Assembly: GCF_012933555.1 (NCBI RefSeq)
Contig: NZ_JABBPK010000001.1
Location: forward strand, 3,388,001 to 3,452,000
Source: Niallia alba
GTDB taxonomy: Bacteria > Bacillota > Bacilli > Bacillales > Cytobacillaceae
Direction of reading: 5' to 3'
Length of the DNA stretch: 64,000 nt
The notes beneath the pieces were generated by a model. It did no database searches. It was not told the origin of the DNA and was given only the letters and a program-made list of their open reading frames with translations. Positions 7,678 through 17,375 of the stretch are shown here, one piece after another (the first letter of the stretch is position 1; each line of letters starts with the position of its first letter). A program made the translations under genes and the position numbers.

Positions 7678-8082
7678 AGAAAATCCCTAATATTTATGTA
7701 TTTAAAGATAATTGCACGACAACTTTGGATAGACGCGCTTTTTTTCTAATAGAATGAGTTTAATACGGATTGAAGAAAAAAGAAAGCATTTTCTATTAGA
7801 TTATCTGTTCTACTTTAACATTTTTTCACTAATTAGTGTTTATTTGTTAAAGAATGATTGTTTTTATAAAGTTAACCATGTTTATTCCATTGCGCTATAG
7901 ACACTTTCTTTCCCCTTCTTTCTGTAGGAGTTGAGTGTCTTTTGCTGTATTTCACTCTCGTTTTAAAATAATGTTTAAAAGCGACCAATATGATAAGAAC
8001 AACCTCGTAAAACTACGTTAATATTTCTTCATTCATTCTTCCTGTTATCTTAACCTATTGTTTTCTTACATAAACAATATTG
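7678..8082. other. intergenic region upstream of greA, no gene seen
   Basis: About 405 AT-rich bases lie between the greA leader hairpin and the udk terminator. Two long-loop inverted repeats are visible: TCTAATAGAA (about 7744-7753) with TTCTATTAGA (about 7791-7800), and AGACACT (about 7899) with AGTGTCT (about 7935). The greA promoter must lie here, but I could not fix a convincing -35/-10 pair. No reading frame with an SD was found. Confidence 0.5.
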
Positions 8083-8122
8083 GGAAAAATAGGCTGTCTA
8101 TAGACAAACAGCCTATTTTTCC
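8083..8122 (-). terminator. bidirectional-looking terminator after the udk operon
   Basis: GGAAAAATAGGCTGT and its reverse complement form 15-base arms around a ten-base loop. A/T runs within both arms give terminator geometry on either strand. It lies 30 bases past the udk stop codon, which ends the trmR-trhP1-trhP2-udk operon. Confidence 0.85.
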
Positions 8123-8151
8123 TGATAATTTAATGAACACCATCTATTGTT

Positions 8152-8787
8152 TCACAAAAGTGATTTTTGTTCAAGAATGGTCTGAATCTTAGTAACCATT
8201 AAATCGATCGCTACATGATTATGGCCACCTTCAGGAATGATAATGTCCGCATATCTTTTCGTTGGTTCTATAAATTGATTATGCATTGGGCGAACCACAT
8301 TAACATATTGTTCAATTACAGAATCAATCGTTCTGCCTCTTTCTTTGATATCTCTCATCAATCTTCTGATAATGCGCAAATCAGCGTCTGTATCCACAAA
8401 CAACTTCATGTCCATTAAATCACGGAGGCTTTCATCCTCTAGTATTAAGATCCCTTCAACGATGATTACATCCTTAGGCTCCACTAATATTGTTTCATCC
8501 GAACGAGTATGCATTGCATAGTTATATACAGGCTTTTCAATTGCCTCATAATTTATTAACTTTTGAATATGACTTATTAGCAATTCCGTGTCAAATGCCA
8601 GCGGATGGTCATAATTTGTTTTTAACCTTTCTTCAAATGGTAAATGAGATTGGTCTTTATAGTAATAATCTTGTTCGATCATTAAAATCGAATGTCCTTT
8701 AAAATGGTCAAATATCGCTTTGGTCACACTTGTTTTTCCAGATCCGGAGCCACCTGCGACACCAATAACTACTGGTTTTGGCTGCAT
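8152..8787 (-). CDS. udk: uridine kinase
   Basis: A 211-residue P-loop kinase phosphorylating uridine and cytidine with ATP/GTP in pyrimidine salvage. The Walker A loop [12 protein letters not shown] is at residues 9-20, EQDYYYKD near 38 is the substrate region, and IIVEGILIL and [12 protein letters not shown] follow. Length and motifs are those of bacterial Udk. It is the last gene of the trmR-trhP1-trhP2-udk operon, six bases after trhP2, and its SD (AAAGGAG) lies within the last codons of trhP2, suggesting translational coupling. Confidence 0.96.
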   Translation of the reverse strand: MQPKPVVIGVAGGSGSGKTSVTKAIFDHFKGHSILMIEQDYYYKDQSHLPFEERLKTNYDHPLAFDTELLISHIQKLINYEAIEKPVYNYAMHTRSDETILVEPKDVIIVEGILILEDESLRDLMDMKLFVDTDADLRIIRRLMRDIKERGRTIDSVIEQYVNVVRPMHNQFIEPTKRYADIIIPEGGHNHVAIDLMVTKIQTILEQKSLL

Positions 8788-8793
8788 GCTTAT

Positions 8794-10062
8794 TTAAAGC
8801 TCCTTTCGCATCATATTATTTGGATAAACAGGGTGGTCCACCTTAAATTTAACAATTTGTAATGGATGTCTAGCAGCATCCATTTCCTTCCCGTCTGCAT
8901 CCCAAATTTTATCAACTATCATTGTAAAATTATCGATTTCTGGACCAAAAAACTCAACTTCTTGTCCCTGTTTAAAGAAGTTTCTTTGTTGTAATGTTAC
9001 TATTTTTGTTTCTTCATTATAATCAAGCACTAAACCAGCAAAGTCAAAAGTGGTCTTTTTGCTATGATTTCCAAACATTTGCTCTTTATACCCAGGCTGA
9101 CCTTCAAAGAAAGCCGGAGCCGTATCTCGATTTGCACATTTATCGAGTTCCTTTAGCCATTCCTCTTTTATGACAAAATTATCTGGGTCTTGACAATAAG
9201 CATCCATAACTTTTCGATACACACTAACAACAGTAGCGATATAGTGAATAGATTTCATTCTACCTTCGATTTTCAAACTATCTATGCCTAGTTCAATCAT
9301 CCTTGGAATGGATTCGATTAGCTTTAAGTCTTTAGGGCTCATCGCAAACGGCGCATCTCCATCGGTGAATAAAGGTTGTTCTTCTGTACCATCTAGCTTG
9401 TACAAATCATAATCCCAGCGACAAGATTGGCAGCAACCTCCACGGTTTGAATCTCTTGCTGTCATATGATTGCTTAATGTACAACGACCAGAATAAGCGA
9501 TACACATTGCACCATGAATAAAAGTTTCAATTTCGACATCCACTTTTTCTTTCATTTCCTTAATCTCTTCAGCACTCGTTTCACGAGCCAGCACGACACG
9601 TTCTAATCCCTCTTCCTTCCAATACTGAACGGCCTTCCAGTTAGAAAGGGATTGCTGTGTACTTAAATGAACCTCTATTTCTGGAGCAACTCGTCTACAA
9701 GTCTCAATGATTAATGGATCTGCAACAATTATTCCATGAACACCCGCTGTCTTTAAACCCAATAAATAATCTTCTAAACCGTCTATATTTTCATTATGTG
9801 CAAAGATATTTGTAGTTACATAAACTTTTGCTTGATATTTCTTAGCAAACTCCACTCCCTCTTTCATTTCTGCAAAAGTGAAGTTTCCAGCATTTGAGCG
9901 AAGTCCATATTCTTGTCCACCAATAAAAACAGCATCTGCACCATAAGCAATAGCAATTTTTAGTTTTTCTAAATTACCAGCTGGCGCTAACAGTTCCGGT
10001 TTCTTTACAATTACTCTTTTCCCATCTCTTATTTCAGAAATAGGATCTTTAACTAATGTCAT
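8794..10062 (-). CDS. trhP2: U32-family tRNA hydroxylation protein TrhP2 (YrrO)
   Basis: A 422-residue peptidase-U32-type TIM-barrel protein. Signature segments are ELLAPAGNLEKLKIAIAYGADAVFIGG at the N-terminus and IHGAMCIAYSGRCTLSNHM followed by NRGGCCQSCRW, whose four cysteines are consistent with the iron-sulphur site of the family. A C-terminal beta-barrel follows. In B. subtilis yrrO and yrrN act in prephenate-dependent 5-hydroxyuridine formation at tRNA position 34, and TrmR then methylates it. The adjacent trmR and trhP1 genes support that role; true peptidase activity is unlikely. Confidence 0.9.
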   Translation of the reverse strand: MTLVKDPISEIRDGKRVIVKKPELLAPAGNLEKLKIAIAYGADAVFIGGQEYGLRSNAGNFTFAEMKEGVEFAKKYQAKVYVTTNIFAHNENIDGLEDYLLGLKTAGVHGIIVADPLIIETCRRVAPEIEVHLSTQQSLSNWKAVQYWKEEGLERVVLARETSAEEIKEMKEKVDVEIETFIHGAMCIAYSGRCTLSNHMTARDSNRGGCCQSCRWDYDLYKLDGTEEQPLFTDGDAPFAMSPKDLKLIESIPRMIELGIDSLKIEGRMKSIHYIATVVSVYRKVMDAYCQDPDNFVIKEEWLKELDKCANRDTAPAFFEGQPGYKEQMFGNHSKKTTFDFAGLVLDYNEETKIVTLQQRNFFKQGQEVEFFGPEIDNFTMIVDKIWDADGKEMDAARHPLQIVKFKVDHPVYPNNMMRKEL

Positions 10063-10082
10063 TTCCCTTCTCCTCCACTTGT

Positions 10083-11012
10083 TTAGTAAACCGTTTCTTT
10101 AAAGAAAAATCCTGTATCCAATGGTCTGTTAGGTGGTTGAATCTTCTCTATCTCAGCAAGTAAGTGATCTTTTTCATCTTCATATTGATTTGGATCTTTT
10201 AAATATAAGGTTATCGCTTGATGATAAAGAGCTGTAACCGCCATAATATATGCTGGATCTTTTAAAAGGCCATCAATTTTAAAAGAATCAACCCCAGCAT
10301 CAATTAGCTCTTGTAACTCATCGATAATGCAAATATCATTTGGACTCAAAATATGTGTCCCGTTTTCATCCTGAAAAATTGGATATTTATTTTCTCTTTC
10401 TTTATCATGCAGGAAGAGGTTTTTATCTGTTTTGCTAGCTTCCAATTCAACTTCTTTCCCTTGATATTGAAAGTAATGTTCTAACAAGGTACGTTTTGAT
10501 TGAAACATCGTTGTGATTCCGTGAACTTGAATTTCAATCTCCACTTCTGCATGTTCTTTTGTTTCAATTATGGCATCCATGCTAATTTCTCTTGCAAGGA
10601 CAGCTCTTTTTGAACCTTTGCGTCCCCAATAATTACATGTGTACCAGTTCGTCCCTGTTGTTTCTGTATTCCAATGTAATTTCATATTTGGCGCTACTTC
10701 TCTAGCGATCATTAATACAGCTGGGTCACCATAATAAATAGCATCTGCATTCACATCCACTAGAAAACGAAGATATTCCGTTACATCCTCGATTTTATCA
10801 TTATGAAAAATGGCATTTACAGCCACATACACCTTTTTCCCTCTTTGATGCGCTATTTCAATCGCCTTTTTTACTTCTTCACGATTAAATTCACCAGCTA
10901 ATCTTAAACCAAATTTTTGTTCACCAATAACAAAAGCATCTGCTCCATTATCAATTAGTGGCTCTATATCGTTTATACTGGTTGGCGTTACTAGTAATTC
11001 CGGTTTTTTCAT
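10083..11012 (-). CDS. trhP1: U32-family tRNA hydroxylation protein TrhP1 (YrrN)
   Basis: This 309-residue U32 paralogue of TrhP2 has the same barrel start (KPELLVTPTSINDIEPLIDNGADAFVIG), but in the signature region IQVHGITTMFQSKRTLLEHYF it lacks the cluster of cysteines seen in TrhP2. It also lacks the C-terminal barrel, hence the shorter length. The pair therefore looks like one metal-cluster subunit and one cysteine-poor partner. Its stop is two bases upstream-side of the trmR stop arrangement (trmR ends at 11015), so the genes are tightly coupled. The role in ho5U34 synthesis is inferred from B. subtilis YrrN. Confidence 0.88.
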   Translation of the reverse strand: MKKPELLVTPTSINDIEPLIDNGADAFVIGEQKFGLRLAGEFNREEVKKAIEIAHQRGKKVYVAVNAIFHNDKIEDVTEYLRFLVDVNADAIYYGDPAVLMIAREVAPNMKLHWNTETTGTNWYTCNYWGRKGSKRAVLAREISMDAIIETKEHAEVEIEIQVHGITTMFQSKRTLLEHYFQYQGKEVELEASKTDKNLFLHDKERENKYPIFQDENGTHILSPNDICIIDELQELIDAGVDSFKIDGLLKDPAYIMAVTALYHQAITLYLKDPNQYEDEKDHLLAEIEKIQPPNRPLDTGFFFKETVY

Positions 11013-11014
11013 TA

Positions 11015-11656
11015 TTATCCCCTCTTTTTACTAATTGCAATACCGTCTCCCACAGGCAAAATTGCTGTGTGATAATCCTGATTTTCCATAAGCCATTGAT
11101 TATAATTTCTTATTTTACGTACTAATTGGCGAAGATTTCTACTGTCTATTTCTTCTTCAGCAACTAAACCATGAAACAAAATATTATCTGTGTACACGAT
11201 TCCGTCATTTGTTAAAAACTGGCTATATAAATCGAAAAACTTTTGATACTGTCCTTTAGCGGCATCAATGAAAATGGCATCAAACGGTCCATATTGTTTG
11301 ACAATCGACTCTAATTCTAGTGCATCTCCATACAACAAAACAATTTGTGATTCTCGTTTAAGCTTTTTCACATTCTCTTTCGCAACTAAGTGTCTTTGTT
11401 CATCTCTTTCGATTGTAATTATTTGCGATGATGGCAATACTTCCGCCATTCTTAATGCAGAATAACCAATAGCAGTACCAACTTCCAAAATTTTTTTAGG
11501 CTGCTGAATACGTAGTAATTGTAATAATGCTTCAATCCCTATTAATTCCATAATCGGGACTTCATTTTCTTTAGCATATTGTTCTATTTCACTTATCTGG
11601 TTACTTCTTGCTGGAATTAAATTTTCCATATAATCCAGGAGTTGTTTATTTTGCAA
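11015..11656 (-). CDS. trmR: tRNA 5-hydroxyuridine methyltransferase (YrrM)
   Basis: A 213-residue class I O-methyltransferase with motif I in ILEVGTAIGYSALRMAE (about residue 55), the post-I acidic residue in ITIERDEQRH and the metal/catalytic segment FDAIFIDAAKGQYQKFF, followed by VYTDNILFHG. The B. subtilis orthologue TrmR (YrrM) converts ho5U34 to mo5U34 in tRNAs. The gene starts at a TTG (11656) with GGAGGG eight bases upstream. It heads the operon with trhP1, trhP2 and udk. Confidence 0.93.
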   Translation of the reverse strand: MQNKQLLDYMENLIPARSNQISEIEQYAKENEVPIMELIGIEALLQLLRIQQPKKILEVGTAIGYSALRMAEVLPSSQIITIERDEQRHLVAKENVKKLKRESQIVLLYGDALELESIVKQYGPFDAIFIDAAKGQYQKFFDLYSQFLTNDGIVYTDNILFHGLVAEEEIDSRNLRQLVRKIRNYNQWLMENQDYHTAILPVGDGIAISKKRG

Positions 11657-11910
11657 GGATGAGTCCCTCCTATTTTCCTTAAAGCCCTATCCTTTTGGTC
11701 TTCTACCTAAAAATAGTTAGCTTCTTCTAAAGAACCTAACAAATCAAAAACAGTGTATGAAATTTAGCTAATTACGTAATACATACTCAAAAACACTTGT
11801 ACTATTTTATCATAAAATATTAGAGAATGCTAATAAATCTTTATTTATCAAAGGCTATATATATATAATCATTGACAAATTATTGAACAAATATTGCATA
11901 CGAGTATAAA
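11657..11910. other. intergenic region upstream of trmR
   Basis: About 250 AT-rich bases lie between the trmR start and the mltG terminator. They must hold the trmR operon promoter. TGATAAAATAG near 11810-11820 (minus strand) is -10-like, but no convincing -35 accompanies it. No reading frame with an SD is seen on either strand. Confidence 0.45.
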
Positions 11911-11954
11911 ACAAGACTGCAGTCATTCACCTTTCTGTTTGTCTGCAGTCTTGT
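11911..11954 (-). terminator. mltG terminator
   Basis: ACAAGACTGCAG and its reverse complement form 12-base arms around a 20-base loop, followed on the minus strand by TTTTAT. The hairpin begins about 20 bases past the mltG stop. Confidence 0.85.
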
Positions 11955-11973
11955 TTCTATCATTTCATTTGCT

Positions 11974-13125
11974 CTAATTATTCTCGGTAATATACTTAGC
12001 TTTCAATTCATTATGCTCATTGAGCGATTTAGAGAAATAAACTTTCCCATCTTTCGAAGCTAAAAAATAGAGATAATCTGTATCATCTGGATGCAGTGCT
12101 GCTTCCATAGAAACTGTTCCAGCATTCGCGATCGGACCAGGTGGTAATCCTACATTTTGATAAGTATTATAAGGTGAATCTACTTCGAGATCTTTATAAA
12201 GCACTCTATCTTTATGTTCACCTAACGCATACAGGACAGTAGGATCTGTTTGCAGTGGCATACCTTCTTCGATACGATTATAAAACACACTGGCAATTTT
12301 CTTACGATCGACATTCTTTGTTGCCTCTTCTTCGATTAACGAAGACATCGTTAAAAATTGATGAACGGTTAAATTATCTCTTGCAAGCTCCGTTTCATAG
12401 GCTTTTACTATACTTTCTGTTTTATCAAGCATTTCGGAAACAATTGCTTCCAGTGTTGGTTTTTCTTCATAATAAGAATAAGTTGCCGGGAATAAATACC
12501 CTTCAAGCGGATGCTTTATATTTTTTGCCCAAATTTCCGTTGTAAGAAGATCAGGATACTTAGCCATTAAACCTTTAATAAAAGCTTCATCATTTAATTG
12601 CTTCCAAATGTCTTCTTCATTTTGCTTTGTTTTCTCAGCAATAATGGCGGCAATTTCACTTAACTGTTTTCCCTCAGGAATCGTCATTGTAAAAATCGGC
12701 TCTTGCATAATCTTACCTGTTTTTAAGCTATCAATAATTTCTTGAATCGACATGGACGGATTCATATGGTATTCCCCTGCCATAAAATTCGATTCATTTT
12801 TAAATTTCACATAATATTTAAATACCTTTGCATTTTTTACGAGTCCATTGTCCACCAGCAATTGAGAAATAGTGTTAACACCTGAACCTATTGGAATATC
12901 CACAATAATTTCTTTATCACTTTTGGGATTAACTGGTTGTAATGCTGATTTTATGTAGAAATATCCTGAAGTTCCTACAATTGCAATAATCATGATTAAT
13001 ACAAAGGCAACAATTAATACGATTCTTCTTACTAATTTTGCTTCTTGTTGTCTCTGATGTAAATTAGCTAAAAATAACTCTTTCTTACTATTTAGAGTAT
13101 TGTTTTCGTCTTTATTTTTAGTCAA
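11974..13125 (-). CDS. mltG: endolytic murein transglycosylase MltG
   Basis: A 383-residue YceG-family protein: basic cytoplasmic N-terminus, one membrane helix (about residues 33-57, IVLIVAFVLIMIIAIVGTSGYFY), a LysM-like region (IPIGSGVNTISQLLVDNGLV) and the catalytic domain with the glutamate motif SSLIEEEATKNVDR and ALGEHKDRVLYKDL ... SPYNTY. MltG cuts nascent glycan strands and sets their length. I chose the TTG at 13125 because AAGGAGGG lies six bases upstream. It has its own promoter and terminator, so it is monocistronic. Confidence 0.93.
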   Translation of the reverse strand: MTKNKDENNTLNSKKELFLANLHQRQQEAKLVRRIVLIVAFVLIMIIAIVGTSGYFYIKSALQPVNPKSDKEIIVDIPIGSGVNTISQLLVDNGLVKNAKVFKYYVKFKNESNFMAGEYHMNPSMSIQEIIDSLKTGKIMQEPIFTMTIPEGKQLSEIAAIIAEKTKQNEEDIWKQLNDEAFIKGLMAKYPDLLTTEIWAKNIKHPLEGYLFPATYSYYEEKPTLEAIVSEMLDKTESIVKAYETELARDNLTVHQFLTMSSLIEEEATKNVDRKKIASVFYNRIEEGMPLQTDPTVLYALGEHKDRVLYKDLEVDSPYNTYQNVGLPPGPIANAGTVSMEAALHPDDTDYLYFLASKDGKVYFSKSLNEHNELKAKYITENN

Positions 13126-13178
13126 ACTTTTCCCTCCTTGACACACACCAATCAAACATTTTTTACATATCTCGACCT

Positions 13179-13208
13179 ATTATACTATATTTTGCAAAAG
13201 AAGTTGTA
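13179..13208 (-). promoter_or_regulatory. probable sigma-A promoter of mltG
   Basis: A perfect TATAAT (13179-13184, read on the minus strand) lies 18 bases from a weak -35, TACAAC (13203-13208), about 55 bases upstream of the mltG start. The yrzB terminator upstream means mltG needs such a promoter. Confidence 0.5.
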
Positions 13209-13273
13209 GCTTTTAGCGAAATTTACATGTTCCTCCAAGGACAGGAGCAATTTGTGAGAAGACTTTCCACAAT

Positions 13274-13304
13274 AAAAAAAGAGCCCTATAGGACTCTTTT
13301 TTTA
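13274..13304 (-). terminator. terminator after the alaS-yrzL-ruvX-yrzB operon
   Basis: AAAGAG(C)CCTATAGG(A)CTCTTT is almost palindromic and is followed by T runs on both strands. It lies four bases past the yrzB stop and separates the operon from mltG. Confidence 0.88.
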
Positions 13305-13308
13305 TTTA

Positions 13309-13596
13309 TTACTCTTCTTCCTGTTCTGCGAGGAATGTATTTAACATTTCTTCGACTAGATCCCATTCTTCCTCTGTTTCAATTGGAGAAAGTTCACCGT
13401 CTCCTGTTTCTTCATTTGGTATGAAGGAAGATGCGTGGATATCGATTTCTTCATCATCGCCTTCTTCTCCAAGAGGGTAGTATAATACATATGATTTTCC
13501 AAATTCATCAGATTCAAATGTAAATAAAATCTCGCATAATTGTTCATTTCCTTGTTCGTCTACAACCGTAATTGTATTTGTTTCACCGTGTTCCAT
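13309..13596 (-). CDS. yrzB: DUF1292 family protein YrzB
   Basis: This 95-residue, highly acidic cytoplasmic protein has two beta-rich motifs, [21 protein letters not shown] and [12 protein letters not shown], and an acidic tail ending [21 protein letters not shown]. Composition, length and position after ruvX match YrzB (DUF1292), of unknown function. SD GAGGTGG precedes the ATG, and 12 bases separate it from ruvX. It is the last gene of the alaS operon. Confidence 0.9.
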   Translation of the reverse strand: MEHGETNTITVVDEQGNEQLCEILFTFESDEFGKSYVLYYPLGEEGDDEEIDIHASSFIPNEETGDGELSPIETEEEWDLVEEMLNTFLAEQEEE

Positions 13597-13608
13597 ATTT
13601 CCACCTCA

Positions 13609-14025
13609 TTATTTTTGGCTGTCTAAATACCCTTGTAAAATAATAGACGCCGCCATTTTATCGATAACTTTTTTTCGTTTTTTTCTACTAACATCTGCTT
13701 CCAATAGGATTCTTTCAGCAGCCATCGTTGTTAGTCGTTCATCCCAAAAAACAACTGGCAGTTCAAATCTTTCTTCTAAAAGCTTCCCGTACATTTGACT
13801 AGCTTCTCCTCGAAAACCTATACTACCATTCATATTTTTTGGAAGTCCAACCACTATTTTACCTATATCATACTCAACAATCAAGGACGCAATACGGTCT
13901 AGACCAAATTGTTCTTTCTCTTCATCAATTTGAATCGTTTCAATTCCTTGTGCTGTCCATCCTAAAGCATCACTAACAGCAACTCCTACTGTTTTTGAGC
14001 CCACATCTAAGCCCATTAGTCGCAT
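13609..14025 (-). CDS. ruvX: YqgF-type Holliday junction resolvase-like nuclease RuvX
   Basis: The 138-residue protein has an RNase-H-like fold: [19 protein letters not shown] supplies the first catalytic aspartate, [14 protein letters not shown] the central motif and [15 protein letters not shown] the second acidic site. RuvX/YqgF is linked to 16S rRNA 5'-end processing and, in some bacteria, Holliday junction resolution. It lies four bases after yrzL in the conserved alaS-yrzL-ruvX-yrzB order. Confidence 0.93.
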   Translation of the reverse strand: MRLMGLDVGSKTVGVAVSDALGWTAQGIETIQIDEEKEQFGLDRIASLIVEYDIGKIVVGLPKNMNGSIGFRGEASQMYGKLLEERFELPVVFWDERLTTMAAERILLEADVSRKKRKKVIDKMAASIILQGYLDSQK

Positions 14026-14029
14026 ACAT

Positions 14030-14296
14030 CTATTCCTCTCGTTGCCGTTTTAAATAAAACTTCACAAGTTCCTCAATAATTTCATCACGCTCTAATTTAC
14101 GGATGATATTGCGTGCATCCATGTGGCGGGGAATATAAGCAGGGTCCCCGGAAAGAAGATAACCAACAATTTGATTGATTGGATTATATCCTTTTTCTTG
14201 AAGTGCATCGTATACTTGATAAAGTACTTCCTTTACATCATGTTCATATGGTTCTTCTGGAAAATTGAATCTCATTGTTTTATCGAATGAGCTCAT
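14030..14296 (-). CDS. yrzL: IreB family regulatory protein (YrzL, DUF965)
   Basis: The 88-residue protein begins [12 protein letters not shown] and contains [35 protein letters not shown], nearly invariant in the IreB/YrzL family, and the [17 protein letters not shown] helix. In Enterococcus IreB is a substrate of the Ser/Thr kinase IreK and modulates cephalosporin resistance; the role in Bacillus is not clear. The ATG at 14296 is chosen since GGGGTG lies six bases upstream; the GTG three codons earlier overlaps that SD. Confidence 0.92.
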   Translation of the reverse strand: MSSFDKTMRFNFPEEPYEHDVKEVLYQVYDALQEKGYNPINQIVGYLLSGDPAYIPRHMDARNIIRKLERDEIIEELVKFYLKRQREE

Positions 14297-14370
14297 TTTG
14301 AACACCCCATTTCCTTTTCGAACAATTTCTGTTAAGAGTTATCTACATTTTACACTACTTGTCCCTAATA

Positions 14371-16998
14371 TCAAACGGATTTCACATATTCTTCTACAAA
14401 ATCTAAAGCATCATTTAATTTAGATGGATCCTTACCGCCTGCTTGAGCCATATCTGGACGACCGCCTCCGCCGCCTCCACAAATAGAAGCTACTTCTTTT
14501 ACAATCTTTCCTGCGTGGTAACCTTTATCCATTAAATCTTTCGTTACACCAGCAATTATATTTACTTTTCCTTCATTAACACTTCCTAAAACCAACACAA
14601 CAGAGCCAATTTTTTGTTTTAATTCGTCTGCCATTGTACGTAGATTATTCATATCCACATTTGGTATAGAAGCTGCTAATACAGGAACTTCATTTACCAT
14701 TTTTACTCGATCTACAAGATTGCCAGCCTCAATATTGCTTAATTTTGCAGCAAGCGACTCATTTTCACGCTGTAATTGCTTGACTTCCGTTAGAAGACTA
14801 TCAATTCGAGTTGTAACATCTTTTGGATTTGTCTTTAATTTACTTGCAGCTTCTTTTAATAAGTGAATTTGATCTGTTAATTGTTGATATGCAGCTTGTC
14901 CAGTTACTGCTTCAATACGTCTTGTTCCCGCACCTATTCCAGCTTCCGATACAATTTTAAATAAGCCAATTGCTGAAGTGTTGTCAACATGACATCCTCC
15001 ACACAATTCTAAGCTGTATTCACCCACTTGAACAACACGAACGATTTTGCCGTATTTTTCACCAAATAACGCCATAGCACCCATTGCTTTTGCTTCATTG
15101 ATATCTTTGTAGTCAATTTGGACTGCAATACTTTCCCAAATTTTTTCGTTTACGATGCGTTCAATTTCATCTAATTCTTCTGCAGTAATTTGCCCGAAAT
15201 GAGAAAAATCAAAACGTAAGCGATCTGATCGCACAAGGGAACCTGCCTGATTAACATGTGTTCCTAAAACATCTTTAAGTGCCTGATGCAATAAATGTGT
15301 TGCTGTATGATTTTTGACTATTTTCGAACGATTTTGGCTATCCACTTTAGCTGCTAACACATCGTTAATCCTTACAGCTCCCGTTTCGATCGTTCCTTTA
15401 TGCAAGTTTTGTCCGTTAGGTGCTTTTTGAACGTCCTCGACTTTGATTGTGACATGATCTGATTTTAACGTTCCTTTATCAGCAATCTGTCCGCCACTCT
15501 CTGCATAAAAAGGTGTTTTATCTAATATAAACTGAATTTCATCGCCTGCTTCAGCTGCGTCCACTTCTTCCCCATTTTTCAACAATGCAACTATTTTTGC
15601 TTCAGTTGCCCATTGATCATAGCCAATAAACTCACTTTCTACTTTAATATTCCCTAGAACACCACTTTGAACTTGCATGCTGTCTACTTCTTGTCTTGCT
15701 TTACGGGCACGGTCACGCTGACTTTCCATTTCCTTCTCAAAGCCTTCATGATCAATGCGAAGTCCCTGTTCTTCCGCATATTCCTCTGTAAGTTCAACTG
15801 GGAATCCATACGTATCATACAAACGGAAAATATCTTCTCCTGCGATAACCCCATTTCCCTTTGCTTTCTCAATTACTTCAGAAAGAATGGCAAGCCCTTC
15901 ATTTAAGGTTTCATGGAATCGTTCTTCTTCACTTTTCATTACTTTTTGAATGAATTCCGTCTTTTCTTTCACCGTTGGATAATAATCGACCATTATTTCT
16001 GCAACGACTGGAACTAGCTCAAACATAAACGGACGATTAATGTTGATTTTCTTTGCGTAGCGTACTGCTCTACGTAATAATCTTCTTAAAACATAACCTC
16101 TTCCTTCATTCGATGGAAGTGCTCCGTCGCCAATTGCAAAAGCAACTGTACGAATATGGTCTGCGATCACTTTAAATGCTTCATCACTTGAAGAATCCTT
16201 ACCATACTTTACATCTGCTAATTGTTCCGTAGCATGAATAATAGGCATAAATAAGTCTGTATCGAAGTTTGTTGGAACATTTTGAACAACGGATGCCATA
16301 CGTTCCAAACCCATTCCTGTATCAATATTCTTCTTTGGGAGTGGAGTATATGTTCCATCTGGATTATGGTTAAATTCAGAGAAAACTAGATTCCATACTT
16401 CTAAATAACGATCATTCTCTCCACCTGGATATAATTCAGGATCATTTATATCATCCCCATACTCTGGACCACGATCATAAAATATTTCCGTGTTAGGACC
16501 ACTTGGCCCTTCGCCAATATCCCAGAAATTTCCTTCTAATCGAATGATACGATTCTCTGGCACTCCAATTTTATCTCTCCATAGAACATACGCTTCTTCA
16601 TCTTCTGGATGAATCGTTACTGACAGCTTTTCTTTCTCAAAGCCGATCCACTTCTCATCAGTTAAGAACTCCCAAGCCCATTCAATTGCTTCTTCCTTAA
16701 AGTAATCCCCAATGGAGAAATTACCGAGCATTTCAAAAAAAGTATGGTGGCGAGCTGTTTTCCCTACGTTTTCAATATCATTTGTACGAATAGACTTTTG
16801 TGCATTTGTTATTCTTGGATTTTCTGGTATAACACGACCATCAAAATATTTTTTTAAGGTTGCTACTCCACTATTTATCCACAATAATGATGGATCATCA
16901 TGAGGAACTAGAGATGCACTTGGTTCAATTGCATGTCCTTTTCCCTGGAAAAATTCTAAAAATTTGCTTCTTATTTCTGCGCCAGTTAAATTCTTCAT
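14371..16998 (-). CDS. alaS: alanyl-tRNA synthetase
   Basis: The 875-residue enzyme has the full domain order. The class II aminoacylation domain includes [21 protein letters not shown] near residue 85 and [10 protein letters not shown] near 230. The editing domain has [11 protein letters not shown] (about 565) and the zinc-binding CGGCH (about 665). The C-terminal domain follows, with the [15 protein letters not shown] segment near the end. It charges tRNA-Ala and clears Ser/Gly mischarges. A T-box leader and a consensus sigma-A promoter lie upstream, so expression should rise when uncharged tRNA-Ala accumulates. Confidence 0.97.
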   Translation of the reverse strand: MKNLTGAEIRSKFLEFFQGKGHAIEPSASLVPHDDPSLLWINSGVATLKKYFDGRVIPENPRITNAQKSIRTNDIENVGKTARHHTFFEMLGNFSIGDYFKEEAIEWAWEFLTDEKWIGFEKEKLSVTIHPEDEEAYVLWRDKIGVPENRIIRLEGNFWDIGEGPSGPNTEIFYDRGPEYGDDINDPELYPGGENDRYLEVWNLVFSEFNHNPDGTYTPLPKKNIDTGMGLERMASVVQNVPTNFDTDLFMPIIHATEQLADVKYGKDSSSDEAFKVIADHIRTVAFAIGDGALPSNEGRGYVLRRLLRRAVRYAKKININRPFMFELVPVVAEIMVDYYPTVKEKTEFIQKVMKSEEERFHETLNEGLAILSEVIEKAKGNGVIAGEDIFRLYDTYGFPVELTEEYAEEQGLRIDHEGFEKEMESQRDRARKARQEVDSMQVQSGVLGNIKVESEFIGYDQWATEAKIVALLKNGEEVDAAEAGDEIQFILDKTPFYAESGGQIADKGTLKSDHVTIKVEDVQKAPNGQNLHKGTIETGAVRINDVLAAKVDSQNRSKIVKNHTATHLLHQALKDVLGTHVNQAGSLVRSDRLRFDFSHFGQITAEELDEIERIVNEKIWESIAVQIDYKDINEAKAMGAMALFGEKYGKIVRVVQVGEYSLELCGGCHVDNTSAIGLFKIVSEAGIGAGTRRIEAVTGQAAYQQLTDQIHLLKEAASKLKTNPKDVTTRIDSLLTEVKQLQRENESLAAKLSNIEAGNLVDRVKMVNEVPVLAASIPNVDMNNLRTMADELKQKIGSVVLVLGSVNEGKVNIIAGVTKDLMDKGYHAGKIVKEVASICGGGGGGRPDMAQAGGKDPSKLNDALDFVEEYVKSV

Positions 16999-17063
16999 CG
17001 CATTTCCTCCTATTTTTCTATATGTAATTGCTACGAATTTAGAGTTTTACCTTTTTTCTGCAT

Positions 17064-17325
17064 AAAAAAAACTCCCATCCCTGGACAGGGACGAAAGTAT
17101 TGCTCGCGGTACCACCCTGATTATGGATAAAAGTATACAAAGACACTTAAAAATTTCTATCCATCTCTCAATACTCCTTAACGCGGAAAACGGCAGTGAT
17201 TAGCTGCACTCAAGAATTAGCTTTCAATTATCCTTCACTTGAAACTCCTTTCAGCCTAAGGGAATTTCTCTCTTTAAAGTGGTCTATAATCTACTTGTTT
17301 CTTTCACCATTTTTTCGATATATGC
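17064..17325 (-). promoter_or_regulatory. T-box riboswitch leader of alaS
   Basis: On the minus strand the leader contains the conserved T-box AGGGTGGTACCGCG (within 17103-17119). A terminator hairpin (GTCCCTG ... CAGGGA, then GGGAG and eight T) follows at 17064-17097. Upstream, AAAGCTA at 17218-17224 could present GCU as the alanine specifier codon (17219-17221), though I did not fold Stem I fully. Uncharged tRNA-Ala pairing with UGGU would favour the antiterminator. Confidence 0.9.
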
Positions 17326-17334
17326 TTCATTCGA

Positions 17335-17364
17335 ATTATACTGATTATTAGGCAGTATTGTCAA
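17335..17364 (-). promoter_or_regulatory. sigma-A promoter of alaS
   Basis: Consensus TTGACA (17359-17364) and TATAAT (17335-17340), read on the minus strand, are separated by 18 bases. They lie immediately upstream of the T-box leader, so transcription would start near 17328. Confidence 0.85.
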
Positions 17365-17375
17365 TATCGGTCTAT

